A stretch of 64,000 bases of DNA from Torymus aiolomorphi (Eukaryota; Arthropoda; Insecta; Hymenoptera; Torymidae), in NCBI GenBank assembly GCA_036365515.1, contig CM070873.1, positions 228,795,876-228,859,875 on the forward strand, read 5' to 3'. The position numbers and the translations under genes are program-made. This document shows, one piece after another, positions 21,499 to 35,346 of this stretch. A model generated the notes under the pieces. It ran no database searches. It was not told the DNA's origin and saw only the letters and a list, made by a program, of their open reading frames with translations. The first letter of the stretch is position 1. Every line of letters starts with the position of its first letter.

Positions 21499-22020
21499 TT
21501 AAATTTAATTATCCCTTGCGGTCAGTTTTACCCGAGTAAAATTTTAAATTTACTCACATTATCAAAAAATGAAAAATTACAACAATTTTACTCCAGTTAT
21601 TTACACCCGAGGGAAGTTGATTCTTTCCGAACGTGCCTAGTCAATTTTAAAATCCTGCAATCTACGATTCCAATTTACTTTTTCAATGATTTATTAATTT
21701 ATTAATATTTGTAAATTTCATATTTTTTTTCTTACCCTTACGAAAATAAACTGCAGTTTAAACTACTGGTTAAATTATTGACTCAACTACTGCCTAAACT
21801 ATTGGCTGAACTTCTGTCGAACCACTTGTCGGGTTATTTTATGGGTTATTATTAGATAACTATGGTATAACTACTGATTATTTTTGCAGATGTTTCTTTT
21901 GATTTTAGAAAACTGTAAAATATTTCCGTAAGACTTTATAATACGAAAGAAGCATTAAATTTTAATTTTTAAGTATAATTATGTTTTAAAATCAATCCTT
22001 AAAACAAAATTAATTTGTTT
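21499..22020. other. AT-rich stretch with direct repeat copy
   Basis: Contains the second copy (21603-21674) of the motif inside the preceding MITE and the second copy of an AT-rich motif (21677-21730). Near 21760-21880, short phrases such as AACTACTG recur. No gene. Confidence 0.45.
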
Positions 22021-22330
22021 CACGCAGATATGGCGTAAAATTTTGAGTTCCCCGTTGTAAGTAACGGCGGATATCAAAAACAAGGCAAGCCTTGTAATTA
22101 GAACTCTTCGTTAAGAGTCATTTGAACGGTTGACTTACACGGCTTATATACTCTCGGCCATCCAATGTATCCACAGAAAGCACTATCGGAGCGCCGCATA
22201 GCGGATAAATAGCTGAAGCTTACTTATTGAGAGCCGCCCATCGCAAGTTCTCCTTTGTTCAGTCATTTTCTAAAATCATGTGATTCGAACTTCTGTCACC
22301 TCTATTCATGTTTCTAGAGCGATTTAACAA
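22021..22330. other. Unidentified complex block, possible LTR-like or RNA-gene-like sequence
   Basis: Composition differs from its AT-rich surroundings. It has small hairpins (AAGGCAAGCCTT near 22082, GACTCTTAACGAAG-type near 22110) and TTATATACTCTCGG near 22144, which resembles a TATA region. No partner copy is seen in the window, so a solo LTR or structured RNA is only a guess. Confidence 0.2.
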
Positions 22331-22700
22331 AACTTAAAATTTTACTACTACAAAGCTTCCTCTAGGAGGACGCAAAATTTAATTAAAGAACTATGTTACG
22401 TATTATCGTAGCTGTGTACTTTCTCTGTGCATTCTTTCAACGCAAAAAAATATCCATTACCTTAATTAAAGAATTTCTCATTAAATATTACACGCGCTTC
22501 TGTTTGTGATGGATATTCATCAGGTTATCTGCAATATCCGCCCTTATCCCGCTCCACTTCTAATAAATCATGCACTTTATCAGATATTCTCTTCGACTTC
22601 GGTCAACTTTATCTCTTTTTTCAACCACAATCACTTCTATCAGAATATCCATATTTTTAATTGGAATAACTCATAAAAGCATAAAGCCGCACGAAAGTTA
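22331..22700. other. AT-rich stretch
   Basis: Nothing recognised. A short frame at 22393 (MLRIIVAVYFLCAFF) looks hydrophobic but has no splice donor. Confidence 0.45.
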
Positions 22701-23526
22701 TTTTTACCTACGCATATCCTCCTACACACCCACACATGCTTAAAGAAAAAAAAAACAATACTGGCAAAGGAACCTCTTCGAGCCGAAAAAGCGATACGCA
22801 ACTTCCCAATCTTTCTCTCCCTCTCTCCATCATAAAGGACTCAAAAAGCGACAACCCTGATAGGGAGTACAGGCGAAACAGCAGCAGCACATAACCGCTC
22901 GCAGCACGAAAAAAGACAACTACAACAAAGCGCGCGCATCGAATCGTCCTACCGATGCTTTCCTTCCATTAAAGAACTCATCGCGCGCGCCTGGCTCATC
23001 CACATCCTCGTCGACGTCGTAGTCGTTGCCTCGTCGCGTGTGCCTATCAAACGCCGGTCTACCCATGCCTCTCTCTCTCTCGCGTCGCGTCATCAGCCTC
23101 GCGGGCGAAAAGAGATCCTGCACTGTGCGGTTATCTCGCATCCGGCTCTCTCTCGCTCTGCGAACGGTTGCGCGCGAGGGTGTTTCATTAAAAGCGCGCC
23201 AACGGCTTCGCTCTCCCTTCCTCCCTCGTCGCCATACGTGACAATGTGTCGGGGGAGGGCGGAAAACGCGAGTGGAAGAGAGAGAGGGAGAGCGACGAGA
23301 TAAACAGGCGCGCAGATGGCTTCGCGTTTCAATTCGCGCGGAGATAGTGACGTCAGCGTCGCTTTAACCCGGGAGTTGTAGTGTGTTGTGTGCCCTGTTT
23401 CTCCCCGCGGTTCTCTCTATATATGTGTGTAGACGCGTGCGCACGCGCGACGATCGTCATGGGGGACGAAATCCCGTGTGTTGTCGATGCGTGCGAGTAC
23501 GTACACCCGCGAGTGTGTGTGTGTGT

Positions 23527-23593
<67 letters not shown>

Positions 23594-23700
23594 GGTGGTT
23601 ATCTATGTATGTCTATGGTATCGTGGAATGTGCGTTTTTTTGCGGGTTACGCTGAGCTTTTTTTCCCGTTTTGGTGTTCGTTGCGATAAGTACGGTTGAG
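22701..23700. other. CpG/CT-rich island with (GT)n
   Basis: CG-dense with CT tracts and the GT microsatellite at 23513-23585. The Cys-Val-rich frames here are translations of that repeat. Confidence 0.5.
23513..23585 (+). repeat. (GT)n microsatellite
   Basis: 73 bp of GT with one interruption near 23530, followed by GGGTGGGTGGGTGG. Confidence 0.95.
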
Positions 23701-24550
23701 CGAAGTTGCCAAGTGCGCAGTAAAAAAGATTTTCAGTTGGATGGTATACCGAGTTAAAAATCTGCCGTTCTCTTCGTTATCTGTATTCTTCCTTTTTTTG
23801 GCAGTACGCATATATATTTCTATGGTGCAAGGCAGGGAAAAAGGAGCGCAAAGTGAATTCTCTTATCTTAAGCAGCTGGTCTCTAGTAAATTAAGTCAGC
23901 GGAGTTAATTAAAGCGGACTTTATTTCGAAATTAGAAAAAGCAGTGTTCATTGTTGAATTGAAAAATTGATGTTAAAGGAAATGTTTGAGTTGATATAGT
24001 ATTTAACAAAAAGTAAGATTAAATAAATATATATACTATAAATGATACCTATGAGTTTTATATGTTCTGAATCACTTAACCATTGATTAAGAGAAAGAAA
24101 TCCCAATGACTCATTGATGTTTGTGCCTTGTATTTCTAATACTCGATATCGGGTAACAGGAATATTCCATTTTGAACGTCAATTTAATGAAATTATATCA
24201 ATACACAGAATGAAGCAATTTATTATACATAATAACATCTATCACAAAATTTCAAGTATAATATACATAATTCATCATTAATGAATGCATAACACTACCG
24301 ATTCATTTGTTTATTTGTTAGATTAAACCATTAGATTATTAACAATTACTTCCATAATATAAGTAGCTATTGATCAACGCCCCAGCTAATTCTGTGTTTA
24401 GAAAAAGCTGCGTATAATATTTCTGTTCCGAAATTTCAATTCCACCCCTATTAATTCTACTACAAATTATTTTTTCACTATTGAACCTCAACGTAATTCC
24501 CCACAAATTGCCCTGCCATACCACTATATACATGATTAATTTCGATGTAT
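23701..24550. other. AT-rich non-coding stretch
   Basis: No gene, RNA or repeat recognised. Confidence 0.55.
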
Positions 24551-25680
24551 TACGTTATACAGCGCGCACAGCAGCGCAGTGATGTAAGGGCGATCAAGCG
24601 CGACACAAACGACGTTCATTTTCGTTTTAAGCCCAGTTGGCAATATAAACTCGAAACGACAACTCGCGCGCGCGCGCGCGGCTGCGTCACAGCGAATGGG
24701 AGGGCAAAAGAGGGAAGGAGAGAGAGTGAGCGATTCGAGCGACGAGTAAAACCCGCGGGTTAAAGCAGTGCTTCGCATTTCTGGAATGCCTCGCGCGCAA
24801 ACATCTCCGGAACGCTGCACGCGCGCGCCGAGATTTTTCTGAAGAATTCATAGCCCCGAGGCTTTGCGTGAAACGTTCATATGTGTATAGACACGTGTGC
24901 GTTTGCATGTATGTATATAAGTATCTGCCTACGGCAAAGGCGGCAACGACGACGACGAAGGAATTAATATAAATACGAAATTTCGCGTATATGTTTGCTC
25001 GTGGAAATGAGGAGAAAGCGCTTAAAAATTTTGCAGGCAAATATCGCGTCATTTTCGGCCTCGTTGGCGCCCACGCGTACGTAATATACGCACGCGATTT
25101 TTTCCTACTCGTCGATTCCAAAGAAAAAGCGGCGAGCATCACGAGAGAGTAAAGGAAGGGTATATATGTGCACACACACGCACACACACACACACGTGAC
25201 CGCGCAGGTTATATACCTGTACTTCGACACGCGTGCGTACACACAGAGTTGAGCGGGCGTTTTATAGTAGTTTCGAAAAGGCGCTGTAAAATTTACAGCA
25301 CTTTCCGCCGGAAATTTTGCCCGGCCGAGTTGCGCAATACGCCCCGGTTGAATTTAATATAAAGTAAACTCTTCAATAAAGCAAACTCACCGTAATTTTA
25401 TTACCGAATACCATGTTCTGGGGGGTTTTTGTGCGGGAGGGCAAAAAATTGCACGGCATATATTTGCATACTTTATAACCCGTCAATTTCTCAATTACAC
25501 CGTGTGTAATGAAGAAGATGAGATGGACGCGCGTCTAGCAATTTTTAATTTCACTGGAAAAATCCAGCTCTTCCAAAACCACGAGAAGTAGATTCCACCG
25601 TCGAGGGGGGGGGGGGGGGGGGGCTAACCGCACGGTAGTTTTTGGGACGCTATATAGTACTACCCCGGATCACCGTGAAC
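24551..25680. other. CpG-rich island with CA repeats and poly-G
   Basis: Contains CGCGCGCGCG near 24667, a CA tract at 25170-25195 and the G19 run at 25605-25623. No convincing exon. Confidence 0.45.
25605..25623 (+). repeat. 19-base poly-G run
   Basis: An uninterrupted run of 19 G. It can form a G-quadruplex and its length is prone to sequencing error. Confidence 0.9.
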
Positions 25681-26700
25681 AAAGTAAGTGATTAAATAAA
25701 CGCCCGCATATTATGATACCGGTGAGTATAGTGAGAGAGCGAGAGCCAGGCGCAGAGCATCGATAACTCGGGGAAGAGGAAAAAGCTCGACAGAGAGGGA
25801 AAGAGATAACGTCTGACTCGTAAACAAGTGCGCAACAGCTATATAGACGGCAAAAGAGAAGCTGATGCCGGTGTTCGCGAAAAAATTGACGCGGAAGAAG
25901 ACGGAAAAAGGATATACAGGCAGAGGCAAATGTATGCGCAAAGATGCGCTGTTGAAAGAAGCTTCGCGTGATTAGTCGAGTAGACGGAATATATAACGGC
26001 CACGACAAACGGAAGGTAGATTGAAAGAGCTGCTCTACGAGGAAGAAATCTACGATGTTTTTAGGATTCTTTGAGTGAAGAGAATAAGGCTTTTTTTTCA
26101 TCTTCTTATACGTAGCAGGAAAGAATATAAATTATACTAAGAATTTCGGAGGAGATAAGTTTGTTCGGCTGATGAAAAAGAGCGTGAAAAAGTTTTTTTT
26201 TTATGTGTACTTATAAGTTACGAGGAAACCATTGTCCATGAATCATTTTGCGGCGCGACAATAAAACGAAAAGCTCGTAATCCGGAAATCGAGGGTTCGC
26301 GCGTTACACACCACGGGGCGAAGGTCTTTTAAAATTATGATATATTGCAGTTACTCGCTGTAAGGTGGAGCAAAAAAAATGTAATAACTTTCAATATACG
26401 ATACTATTACAATAGCCACGTGGGCCGTAAATAAAACCCCATTACGAACTTTATTTCATTACGCCAAAGTAGACCAATTATGCGTAATTGGTGATTGGCG
26501 TTACTTCGCCGTGTAATAATTGCGGACAACGAGGCCGATTGATTTTATCATTATACGTTTTTTTTCTATAACAAAGTAAAACAAAAGACCAATTTCCAGC
26601 TCCATTATAAATTCTTTCGTAAAAAACTTTCTAATACGTCCGGGGACAAACTACGAACTGTTAGAAAAAATAACGCAAACTACCCGTTTTTCAAGGACTA
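25681..26700. other. Mixed stretch without a recognised gene
   Basis: GAGA-like patches up to 25930 and AT-rich sequence afterwards. ACAAA|GTAAGTG at 25683 resembles a donor but no exon frame leads into it. Confidence 0.4.
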
Positions 26701-27960
26701 TCAACTGCGTATAGAACGACAACCGCGGGCCCGTTAAATTCGTAAACAAATCGATTTCGCCCGCGCGTCGACGGACAGACAGACAGAGCCAGGGGCTGCG
26801 CCACCATCGAGAAAAAAACGCCGAAGAAGCACGCTGCTGCTGCTGCGCTCGCGCAAATTATTTCCAACCGTGTGTGAAAAGAGATACTGTGCACGCGCGA
26901 AAGAGAGGGTGAGAGATAGATATAGACGTTCGCTCGATGAAAAGGGCGCGCCGATATATACAGCGCACTCTCACGAGCTCACTATACAGTTGCGCGAGCG
27001 CGCGCAAAATCACAAGCCCAAAAAGTGAAGAATCGCACTGCCGGCGGGTGTAAACGCGCGGCGAATTCGCGGCTCGTTGCGCTGCACTCGTCGTCGTTGT
27101 CGTTGTCGGTGGTTTGCGCCATATCACGCGCGTGCACGCACACACTCACACACTCAGATATATATATATGAAGAAATTTTTAATTTGTCCACACTTAGAG
27201 GGCTTAAAAAATTACATTATTTTTTGAACCCTCCAAGTGTGGACAAATTAAAAATTTCCTCATATACCCCCGAAACTACTTCCCCACATATACATTCTTG
27301 AAGAAGGGGAGAGAAGGAGACGAAGGATGGAAATTCTACCGCGAAGCGTCATAAGCGCGACTGACGGATTGGAGTCAGCGTGCGGGTCACGCAGTAAGGT
27401 TACGCAGTAGTGTGTCAAACAAGGAGCTACTAATTGCCGAGGAAACACACGACGCAGAATGTCATTGTATATATATGCGCGCACGCTCGCGTACTCTACC
27501 TTCTGCACGCGCCTCCGAGAATTACCTTCTTTATACATGTATGTGTATGTTCGTATCCGTCCCATCTATTTCTTTCACCCTTTCCTGCGCGCCGGGCGCA
27601 TGAGGCGCGCACGACGGCGGACCCGCGCGGTTGTTGTGTCTCACTCGCTCGCGTTCTCCTCTCGTTCTCTCTCTTTCTCTCCCGTTCCGCTTTCTCAGCC
27701 GCGCGAGCGCCGCGAGTAATTTAATTTCCTGCTCGTGATTTAATTGTTTCATGAGAGAATAAGGGATGTTTCACTTGCACACGACGCGCCCGACTATTCA
27801 ATGGATTTCACCCGACGTCTCTGTCCGCTGTGTGTCTCTATTCCTTTTCTCTCTGTCTTTCTCATTTCCTCGTTCCTCTCTCTTTCACACAAGCAAGGGA
27901 TGCTTTTTTTCTCAAGCGTGCTTTTACAGCGAATCGTGCACGTTTGCTTGCTTTGAATTG
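26701..27960. other. CpG-rich island
   Basis: CG-rich DNA with CA/TA repeats and CT tracts near 27660-27680. It holds the 100-bp hairpin at 27165-27266. Confidence 0.45.
27165..27266. repeat. 100-bp near-perfect hairpin: microRNA-precursor-like or tiny MITE
   Basis: Two arms of about 47 bp pair with few mismatches: TATGAAGAAATTTTTAATTT, GTCCACACTTAGAGGG and CTTAAAAAAT on the left; ATTTTTTGAACCCTCC, AAGTGTGGACAAATTAAAAA and TTTCCTCATA on the right; loop around TACATT. Length and pairing suit a pre-miRNA. The near-complete symmetry and TA-rich ends equally suit a very short palindromic MITE. Strand cannot be decided. Confidence 0.7.
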
Positions 27961-29220
27961 GCGCGATTTGTCAGCGATAATGGTTTTAATTAATTGCTGA
28001 AATATTACGTCCGCTTAGCGCTGGTTCGTGGGCGTCAACACTTGCCGTATGGCCGGTATTTATTGTGATAACGTGCGCGTCGACGAAGCGATTAGTCTTT
28101 ATCTTTATTTTATTTGGGTGTGCGCGTTGTTTGAATAAAAGCGTTTACTTGAACATACATTTTACGCTTTTGAATAGTTTTGCATAATATGGTTCGAAAA
28201 CAATTCTATGCCTTTTAGTTTTTAAAGTTACGTAGAATTATTCGATTATATATACATACATTGATATGAACTTTTTGCTAATATAAAATGTTTTTTTGTT
28301 TGTTTCAGGTAAGCGATATTTTATAGCATTTAATTTGTCAGAAGTTTATGTGAGTATTGTATTTACGTTTTTATGTACGGGCTAAATTTACAATCTCTTA
28401 TCAATCACGCTTATTATTTACACAATGGAAGACTCTACAATAATATAAGGTAGAATATAAAAAGAGTCTTTTATTCGATGAGTCAATAGACATAAGTAGA
28501 TACATTCCAGACATACTTGGACATGACTAGGGTGAATCTCAATATTTTCAAACAATATAATCTGCTTATTCATTTTCTAATATTGTATACTTTTGTTGGC
28601 GATACGATATAAATTTATTCAACAACCTTATACTGCAATAAACCAATTATTTCAAATTTCACTTGTGACCTTCTTTTATTATACACTTATTCAACTGTTT
28701 TTTATAAGTTATTATTCTATAGTTGCATTGCAGTAGCACTAGAAAAATTTATTTTATCTACATTAATAAATGAAGTTACGATACGCGAGTCTTTAAAATT
28801 TACCATTTTACACGCTCCTTTAGATAATCTTGCCGCGAAATATTACAAGCAGTGTAGCGCGCACGAAGGTGGTTGCACCTACTTATATACCCACGGGTCT
28901 TCTGGTTTAACGTTCATTGTAATATTCAATATTACGCCGGTATGAGAGTGTTGGTAACATTATAGTGTAAGATTAGAGAAAAAAAAAACGGTATTAGTTA
29001 GTGTATACATTCATTTAGCGTATTATAAGTAAAATTTATGTTCGACTTGTAAAAACTATTAATTAGTATAATGTATGTGTTTACATTTCTGAATAAACCA
29101 ACAATAAAGCAATACAATAGCTAAGAAATCTAACTTTTATATAAAGAACGCTATACGTCGTATAGAAAAGAAAAATTATTAGAAAATCCAACACACGTAA
29201 CACCTGAACAAGAAAAAGTA
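27961..29220. other. AT-rich stretch carrying a recursive-splice-like site
   Basis: Apart from the motif at 28278-28314, nothing is recognised. Confidence 0.5.
28278..28314 (+). promoter_or_regulatory. Candidate recursive (zero-length exon) splice site 1
   Basis: A CTAAT branch-point match (28278-28282) is followed by TTTTTTTGTTTGTTTCAG, and the AG at 28307-28308 is directly followed by GTAAGC. An acceptor fused to a donor is the signature of recursive splicing known from long insect introns. It lies about 16.6 kb downstream of the donor at 11737 on the same strand. Confidence 0.5.
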
Positions 29221-30560
29221 GCCGTCACCCGCTCAATACGTATAAGAAGCGAATTCTATAGCATCGATAACAGACATCCCCACTTCCTCCCTCTCAGCCA
29301 TGAAAGCCAAGTTCGCCCCGCGAGCGCAGCCAAGAAAGCCATAGCCTCTCTGCAAAAGTCTCTCCTTCTCACACGTGCGAGCAGGGTGTTATACGCGTGC
29401 GAAAACCGCGGAAACCCCATGAATGCGCAGTCCGTTCTCCGCGGCGCGCTACAGTGGTATCCCTTTGACGGAGCCGCGCTCTCTTTTCTTTTCCTCCCGC
29501 GGCAACCTTTCGGCCGAAAGAAAGCAGCGCGCCGCTAAGAATCGAGAGAGAGTAGGAAAGGAATCGTCTAGGTTGCGGGAGCGCGCGCGTGCGAGCGAGA
29601 AAGAGGGTGAAAGGCGCACAAAGGATTACGAAGGCGAAAAACACCCGCTCCCAGGCCAAAAGGCTGCACATGTGTGCGCGGGTCGGACTCTGCACGCAGC
29701 AAAAAGCGGCCGCGAGTTTGGCCAAACAACAACGCGGCAGCGGCGGTGTATAGTTGAAAAAGGGCCTTTACACATGCCCCGTCAGAGGACGCGCATTCGG
29801 CAGGCAACAAAACCCGACAGTCGCCGAGTGCGCAAAAAAATATACGAGTAAAAGTCGAGAGGCCGCCGCGCGTGCGGGCGGCTTCGTTTATATATAGGGG
29901 AAGAGAGATACACATCGCGCGCGAAAATCCCGGCGACGGGGCGGAAAAAAGCCGCGGAAAACAGCGACAAGTGGGCTGCGCGTGCGAAAAAATTGTACGG
30001 TGCGTGTATACCGCGGGAGAGAGAGAGAGAGAGCGGTTTAACGAAGCTTAGCACCGCGGCGCTAATATAGTGCGCGCTCGGTTGAAGAGCGCTCGTGGGA
30101 TTCGCTCCTGGGCGGGAGGCGTTTATCCGTGTTAAAAAACAGGGGAGAGCGAGCCGCGAGAATTAAAATAAACGAATGGGGGGAGGGGAATGTCCCGGCG
30201 AGACCTGTTTGAGTCAACTCGCAAATTGAAAGCGCCCCGGACCGCCTGTGCGCGCCGTCGGCTTCCTTTATTTTTCTCGTTTTTCCCTCCCCCTCTGTCC
30301 CATCGGTGTGGCCTCTCTCTTTCTCTCTGTAGCGTGAGCTCTGTTTTCCTCGTTTTTACGCTCGCACTTCGTCCTCTTTCATCTTTGCCGCGTCGCTCGT
30401 TTTTAAGCGACTCGACCGGTCTTTTTCGCACTTGCGTCGCCTCGCTGTTTTTTTTTCCCTTTCGCGTGCTCTCGAGTACCTCGAGTTGTCATCGTCGCCG
30501 TCGTCGTCTTGGAAGTCTTTGTTGGTGATCGGCGCGCCATCGGAGCTATAAGATTTCCTT
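29221..30560. other. CpG-rich island
   Basis: CG-dense with GA tracts near 30018-30033 and CT tracts near 30312-30328. Several Arg-rich frames overlap on both strands; none looks like a real protein. Confidence 0.45.
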
Positions 30561-31450
30561 GCGTAATGCGGAAATTGTGAGTATTTTTATAGTAGTAAAA
30601 TTACGCGCGAATGCAATGCGAACGGTAAACAAATGGTTTTGCTTTTTTCATTTATCATTTCGTGATAGGTATTTTTTATGAAATTCATGGACGTACCGGT
30701 AATGAGAAAACGTGCAAATAAAACATTTTTTTATATAATGATTGAAATAAAACTATAGCTGGCAATTATAAAACGTTAATTTAATTATAATATTTTTCAG
30801 TTATCATACTGGAATACTGATTCCAGGGAAAAAGGCAAACGAATATTGCAATTTCGCTCGATTACGTTTTACACAATTTTTGATCTTTTTGTTTTAATTA
30901 AAAAAAAGTATTGTGTATAAAAAGATTTAATCGGCGAGATCCAAAGGGTGAATTCTGAAATAGGTCGCATGAAATATATAAATTATTTTCAGAATGCTAT
31001 AACGTTCTGTTTTATGAAAAAATTTTTTCATTACTTTTAAGTTTCGCATAATTCATATTAAATGGCAAAAGTATTTCAATTTTGAATTATTGACGAACAC
31101 ATATTTGGATCCTAGTAAATGAAAAATGATAAAGTATTTTTTAATTGGATTAGCAAATTTATAACCATCTTTCATTTTATACTATTTTCAAGTTTTTTAA
31201 AAACCTCAGGATTGACCAGCGATTTTCTTTTCATTTCAGTCGATACTCGACCCGAATCCAAACACTTCAACATCTGCTTCTTTTTTAATTTTGTATAAAA
31301 GAGCTCGTGCTGAGGAAAACCACCGAAATGTTTCAATTTTTTTACAATTCCTCCTTTCATTCCTCGTAAAAACTCGAATTCGATACTCTTGCTCTATATT
31401 AACTTGGAATCTATTGAATTTCAATTTCCAATAAAATCACCTCAATCCCC
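30561..31450. other. AT-rich non-coding stretch
   Basis: No gene or repeat recognised. Confidence 0.55.
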
Positions 31451-32560
<1,110 letters not shown>

Positions 32561-32604
32561 TGCTGATGCGTATATATACTACAAATTAATTTACTTTAGA
32601 ATTA

Positions 32605-33152
32605 CACCGACACACAAAAAAAAAAGTGGTCTGTTCTGAGAACCAGACCTATGTATTCTTATGTATTTTGACGCGTTGAATCCGAATCCGAGGTTGGTTT
32701 TGCCCAGACACCCCCAACATTTTTTTAAAATCGCGAAAAACCGTGAAAAATCGTGGAAAATCGTAAAAATTCACACCTAAAAATATAGGTTATCAGCAAT
32801 AAATTTTTTTATGAGTGTACTAATTTTTTTCGTGTTTTCATAGTTTTTCACCAATTTTTCATACTTAGAAGGGTGTACGGGCAAAATAAACCCCGGATTC
32901 GGTTTCAGCGCGTCAAAATACACAAAAACCATATATAGTATACTCATAAAAAAATTTATTGCTCATAACCTGTATTTTTAGGTGTGAATTTTCACGATTT
33001 TCCGCGATTTTTCACGGTTTTTCGCGATTTAAAAAAAATTTTGAGGGTGTCTGGGCAAAACCAACCTCGGATTCGGATTCAGCGCGTCAAAATACATAAG
33101 AATACATAGGACTGATTCCCAGAACAGACCACTTCTTTTTTGTGTGCCGGTG
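32605..33152. mobile_element. 548-bp palindromic MITE with TTA flanks
   Basis: Left end CACCGACACACAAAAAA and right end TTTTTTGTGTGCCGGTG are inverted. Pairing continues inward through GTGGTCTGTTCTG, TGTATTTTGACGCG, GAGGTTGGTTTTGCCCAGAC and AATTCACACCTAAAAATA to a centre near 32880. Both ends abut TTA (32602-32604, 33153-33155), matching the 3-bp TWA target of PIF/Harbinger elements, although the terminal bases alone do not prove that superfamily. No coding capacity. Confidence 0.8.
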
Positions 33153-33155
33153 TTA

Positions 33156-33890
33156 TTTTCGTAATTATGTAAAGAGTATACTGACGAATTAATTTGATTA
33201 ACTTTTTGAATTCAACGTCTAAACTCTGTGCTGTCAATGAGAGATTGAACGTGTAATGTTTAGCACAAAATTAATCAAATTATTAAATGAGAAAAGTTAG
33301 AAAGAGAACAATAGAAAATCAACATCCACATATATTTGGTATGGGAACAAATTAATAATGAATTTCTGAAAAAAAAAATGACATTGTATATCAATATTGA
33401 TAACGTTTCAATAACAATGTTTGCATACTCGATATAAATATCAAGTTGATATGGGAGTAATAATTTTATCAGAATTAATATGATTTTATTCTTGTATTTA
33501 CATACTTCTTTACAAAAATATTGTAAATAAATTGAAAAATGAAAACGAAAATAAATAAACGTCATGGAACGATCCATTTATTTATTTGCAAAGTACTGCT
33601 TGTACTTTTAGTGAAATTACATTTCAGCCAAAGTTAATGGTAATATTTAAAAGTTTATGGTCAGTTTTCATAAAAAATTAATGATTTAATTGATCAAGTT
33701 TCATGGCGTATATATAATTAACTTATTTATGCCGAAACCTCAACCACTTGAGATATCGTTTTCGAAACTACGTAGAGGCCGGGTAACATTTGGTTAAATT
33801 ATGAATAAAGTGAACACTACATTTTTTTTTAAATTTGTTTAAAGAATAGTCATGTAAAAAAGAATGAATGCATGCAAACAAAAACTCTAG
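33156..33890. other. AT-rich non-coding stretch
   Basis: No gene or repeat recognised. Confidence 0.55.
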
Positions 33891-34623
33891 CACAGCTATA
33901 TTTATATATTCGCAATAACCCCCGCGTTTACTATAAACATGGGTACAGCTTTATTTTTTCAATCTTTTTTTATACCTTTCAACTCTCGTTACTACCTTTC
34001 ACCGTAAATTCTAAAAAAAAAAGAAAAACCGAGAAAGGATGCTTCGAAACGGCATCGGAAGGAAAGCAGTTCGCACGAGCAACCGGATAACGAGGCTCCT
34101 CATCTGGAGATAAATCCCAGTCGCACATCGTGTGTATATATATACACGTATGGGTATATAATATATATACGTATATAAGAGCGCAGGATCGTCGGTGGCC
34201 CGCCGTGTGAAACATGTCCCGCCATGATTCACAGACGCGCTCGCGCTGCGGGGGTGGAAGTATAGAAAACGCGCCATAAATCGGGCGCCAAAAAAAACGC
34301 GCATGGCCGTCATCGCGAAGCGTCTATATCGCGCTACGGGTATCGGCGTATCTCGCCCGCTCCCGCGCGCAAATGGCGCGAACATCCGTAAGAGAGAGGG
34401 TGAGAGAGAGAGAGAGAGCCGGCTTCCTAACTTATCGCCGAAGGAAGTGGCCCTCCTCCCCTCACGCTCTCTCTCTTTGAACCTACCGTCGCGTTGCAGC
34501 ACGCTTTAGCCGCAACTTGCCTCGCGCTCCGTCTTTTCCGTTCTCTCTCTCTCTTCTTCTCTCTTCCTTTCGCGCTCCTTATTCTCTCTCCCCTTTCATT
34601 CCTCTCTCCCGTATGTGCACAGC

Positions 34624-34642
34624 AGCTAGCTAGCTAGCTAGT
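34624..34642. repeat. (AGCT)n run
   Basis: Four to five tandem AGCT tetramers, each self-complementary. Confidence 0.9.
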
Positions 34643-34989
34643 CCTCCGCAGCAGCGACGCATTCATATTCCGTCTCGTGCCTCCCTCCGAAAACTCGCTC
34701 TATAGAACCGCGAGAGAGAAAGAGGGGGCGAGAGAGAGGAACTGGGCGTCCCGTGGAAATTCGAAAGCCTCTTTCGAGATTCTCTCTCTCTCGCTCACTC
34801 TCCCGGCACTTTCTTCCTCATGTGTGTTCGCGCACAAGCGCAGCGCGTGTAGGTATAAGCCCACCCATCTTTTTAGCCCGCACGTACGCGAGCGAGCGAA
34901 CGCGCGGACGGGAGAGAAAGAAAGAGCGAGCGGGTAGCTGAATGTATTATTTAGAAAGAGGAATGGCGAGGAGAGGCGGAGAAAGAGAG

Positions 34990-34991
<2 letters not shown>

Positions 34992-35077
<86 letters not shown>
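34992..35077 (+). repeat. (GA)n microsatellite
   Basis: 86 bp of uninterrupted GA. Confidence 0.95.
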
Positions 35078-35080
<3 letters not shown>

Positions 35081-35344
35081 GCAAAGGGTTTTCGGAGCTG
35101 CGACTGCAGATATTTCTAAAGGCGGATCCCGGCTTGTCATTGTGATACGGAGGATGGATTCTGGGAAATAAAGAGAGAGAGAGAGAGAGTGAGAGAGAAA
35201 GAGGGGAGAGAGAGGAAAACGAACGCGCGGATACGGCTGTGGGTGGAGTTCGCGGTTTCGACTTAATGCGATCGATCCTCCTGCCGAGCAGCGAGTTCTT
35301 GATGATTTTTCGAGGAGAGATGCTCTCTCTCTCTTTTTCTCTGG

Positions 35345-35346
<2 letters not shown>

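Noticed and set aside
22393..22470. Second signal-peptide-like start (MLRIIVAVYFLCAFF)
   Set aside because: It runs into Lys-rich AT-derived sequence and a stop, with no donor.
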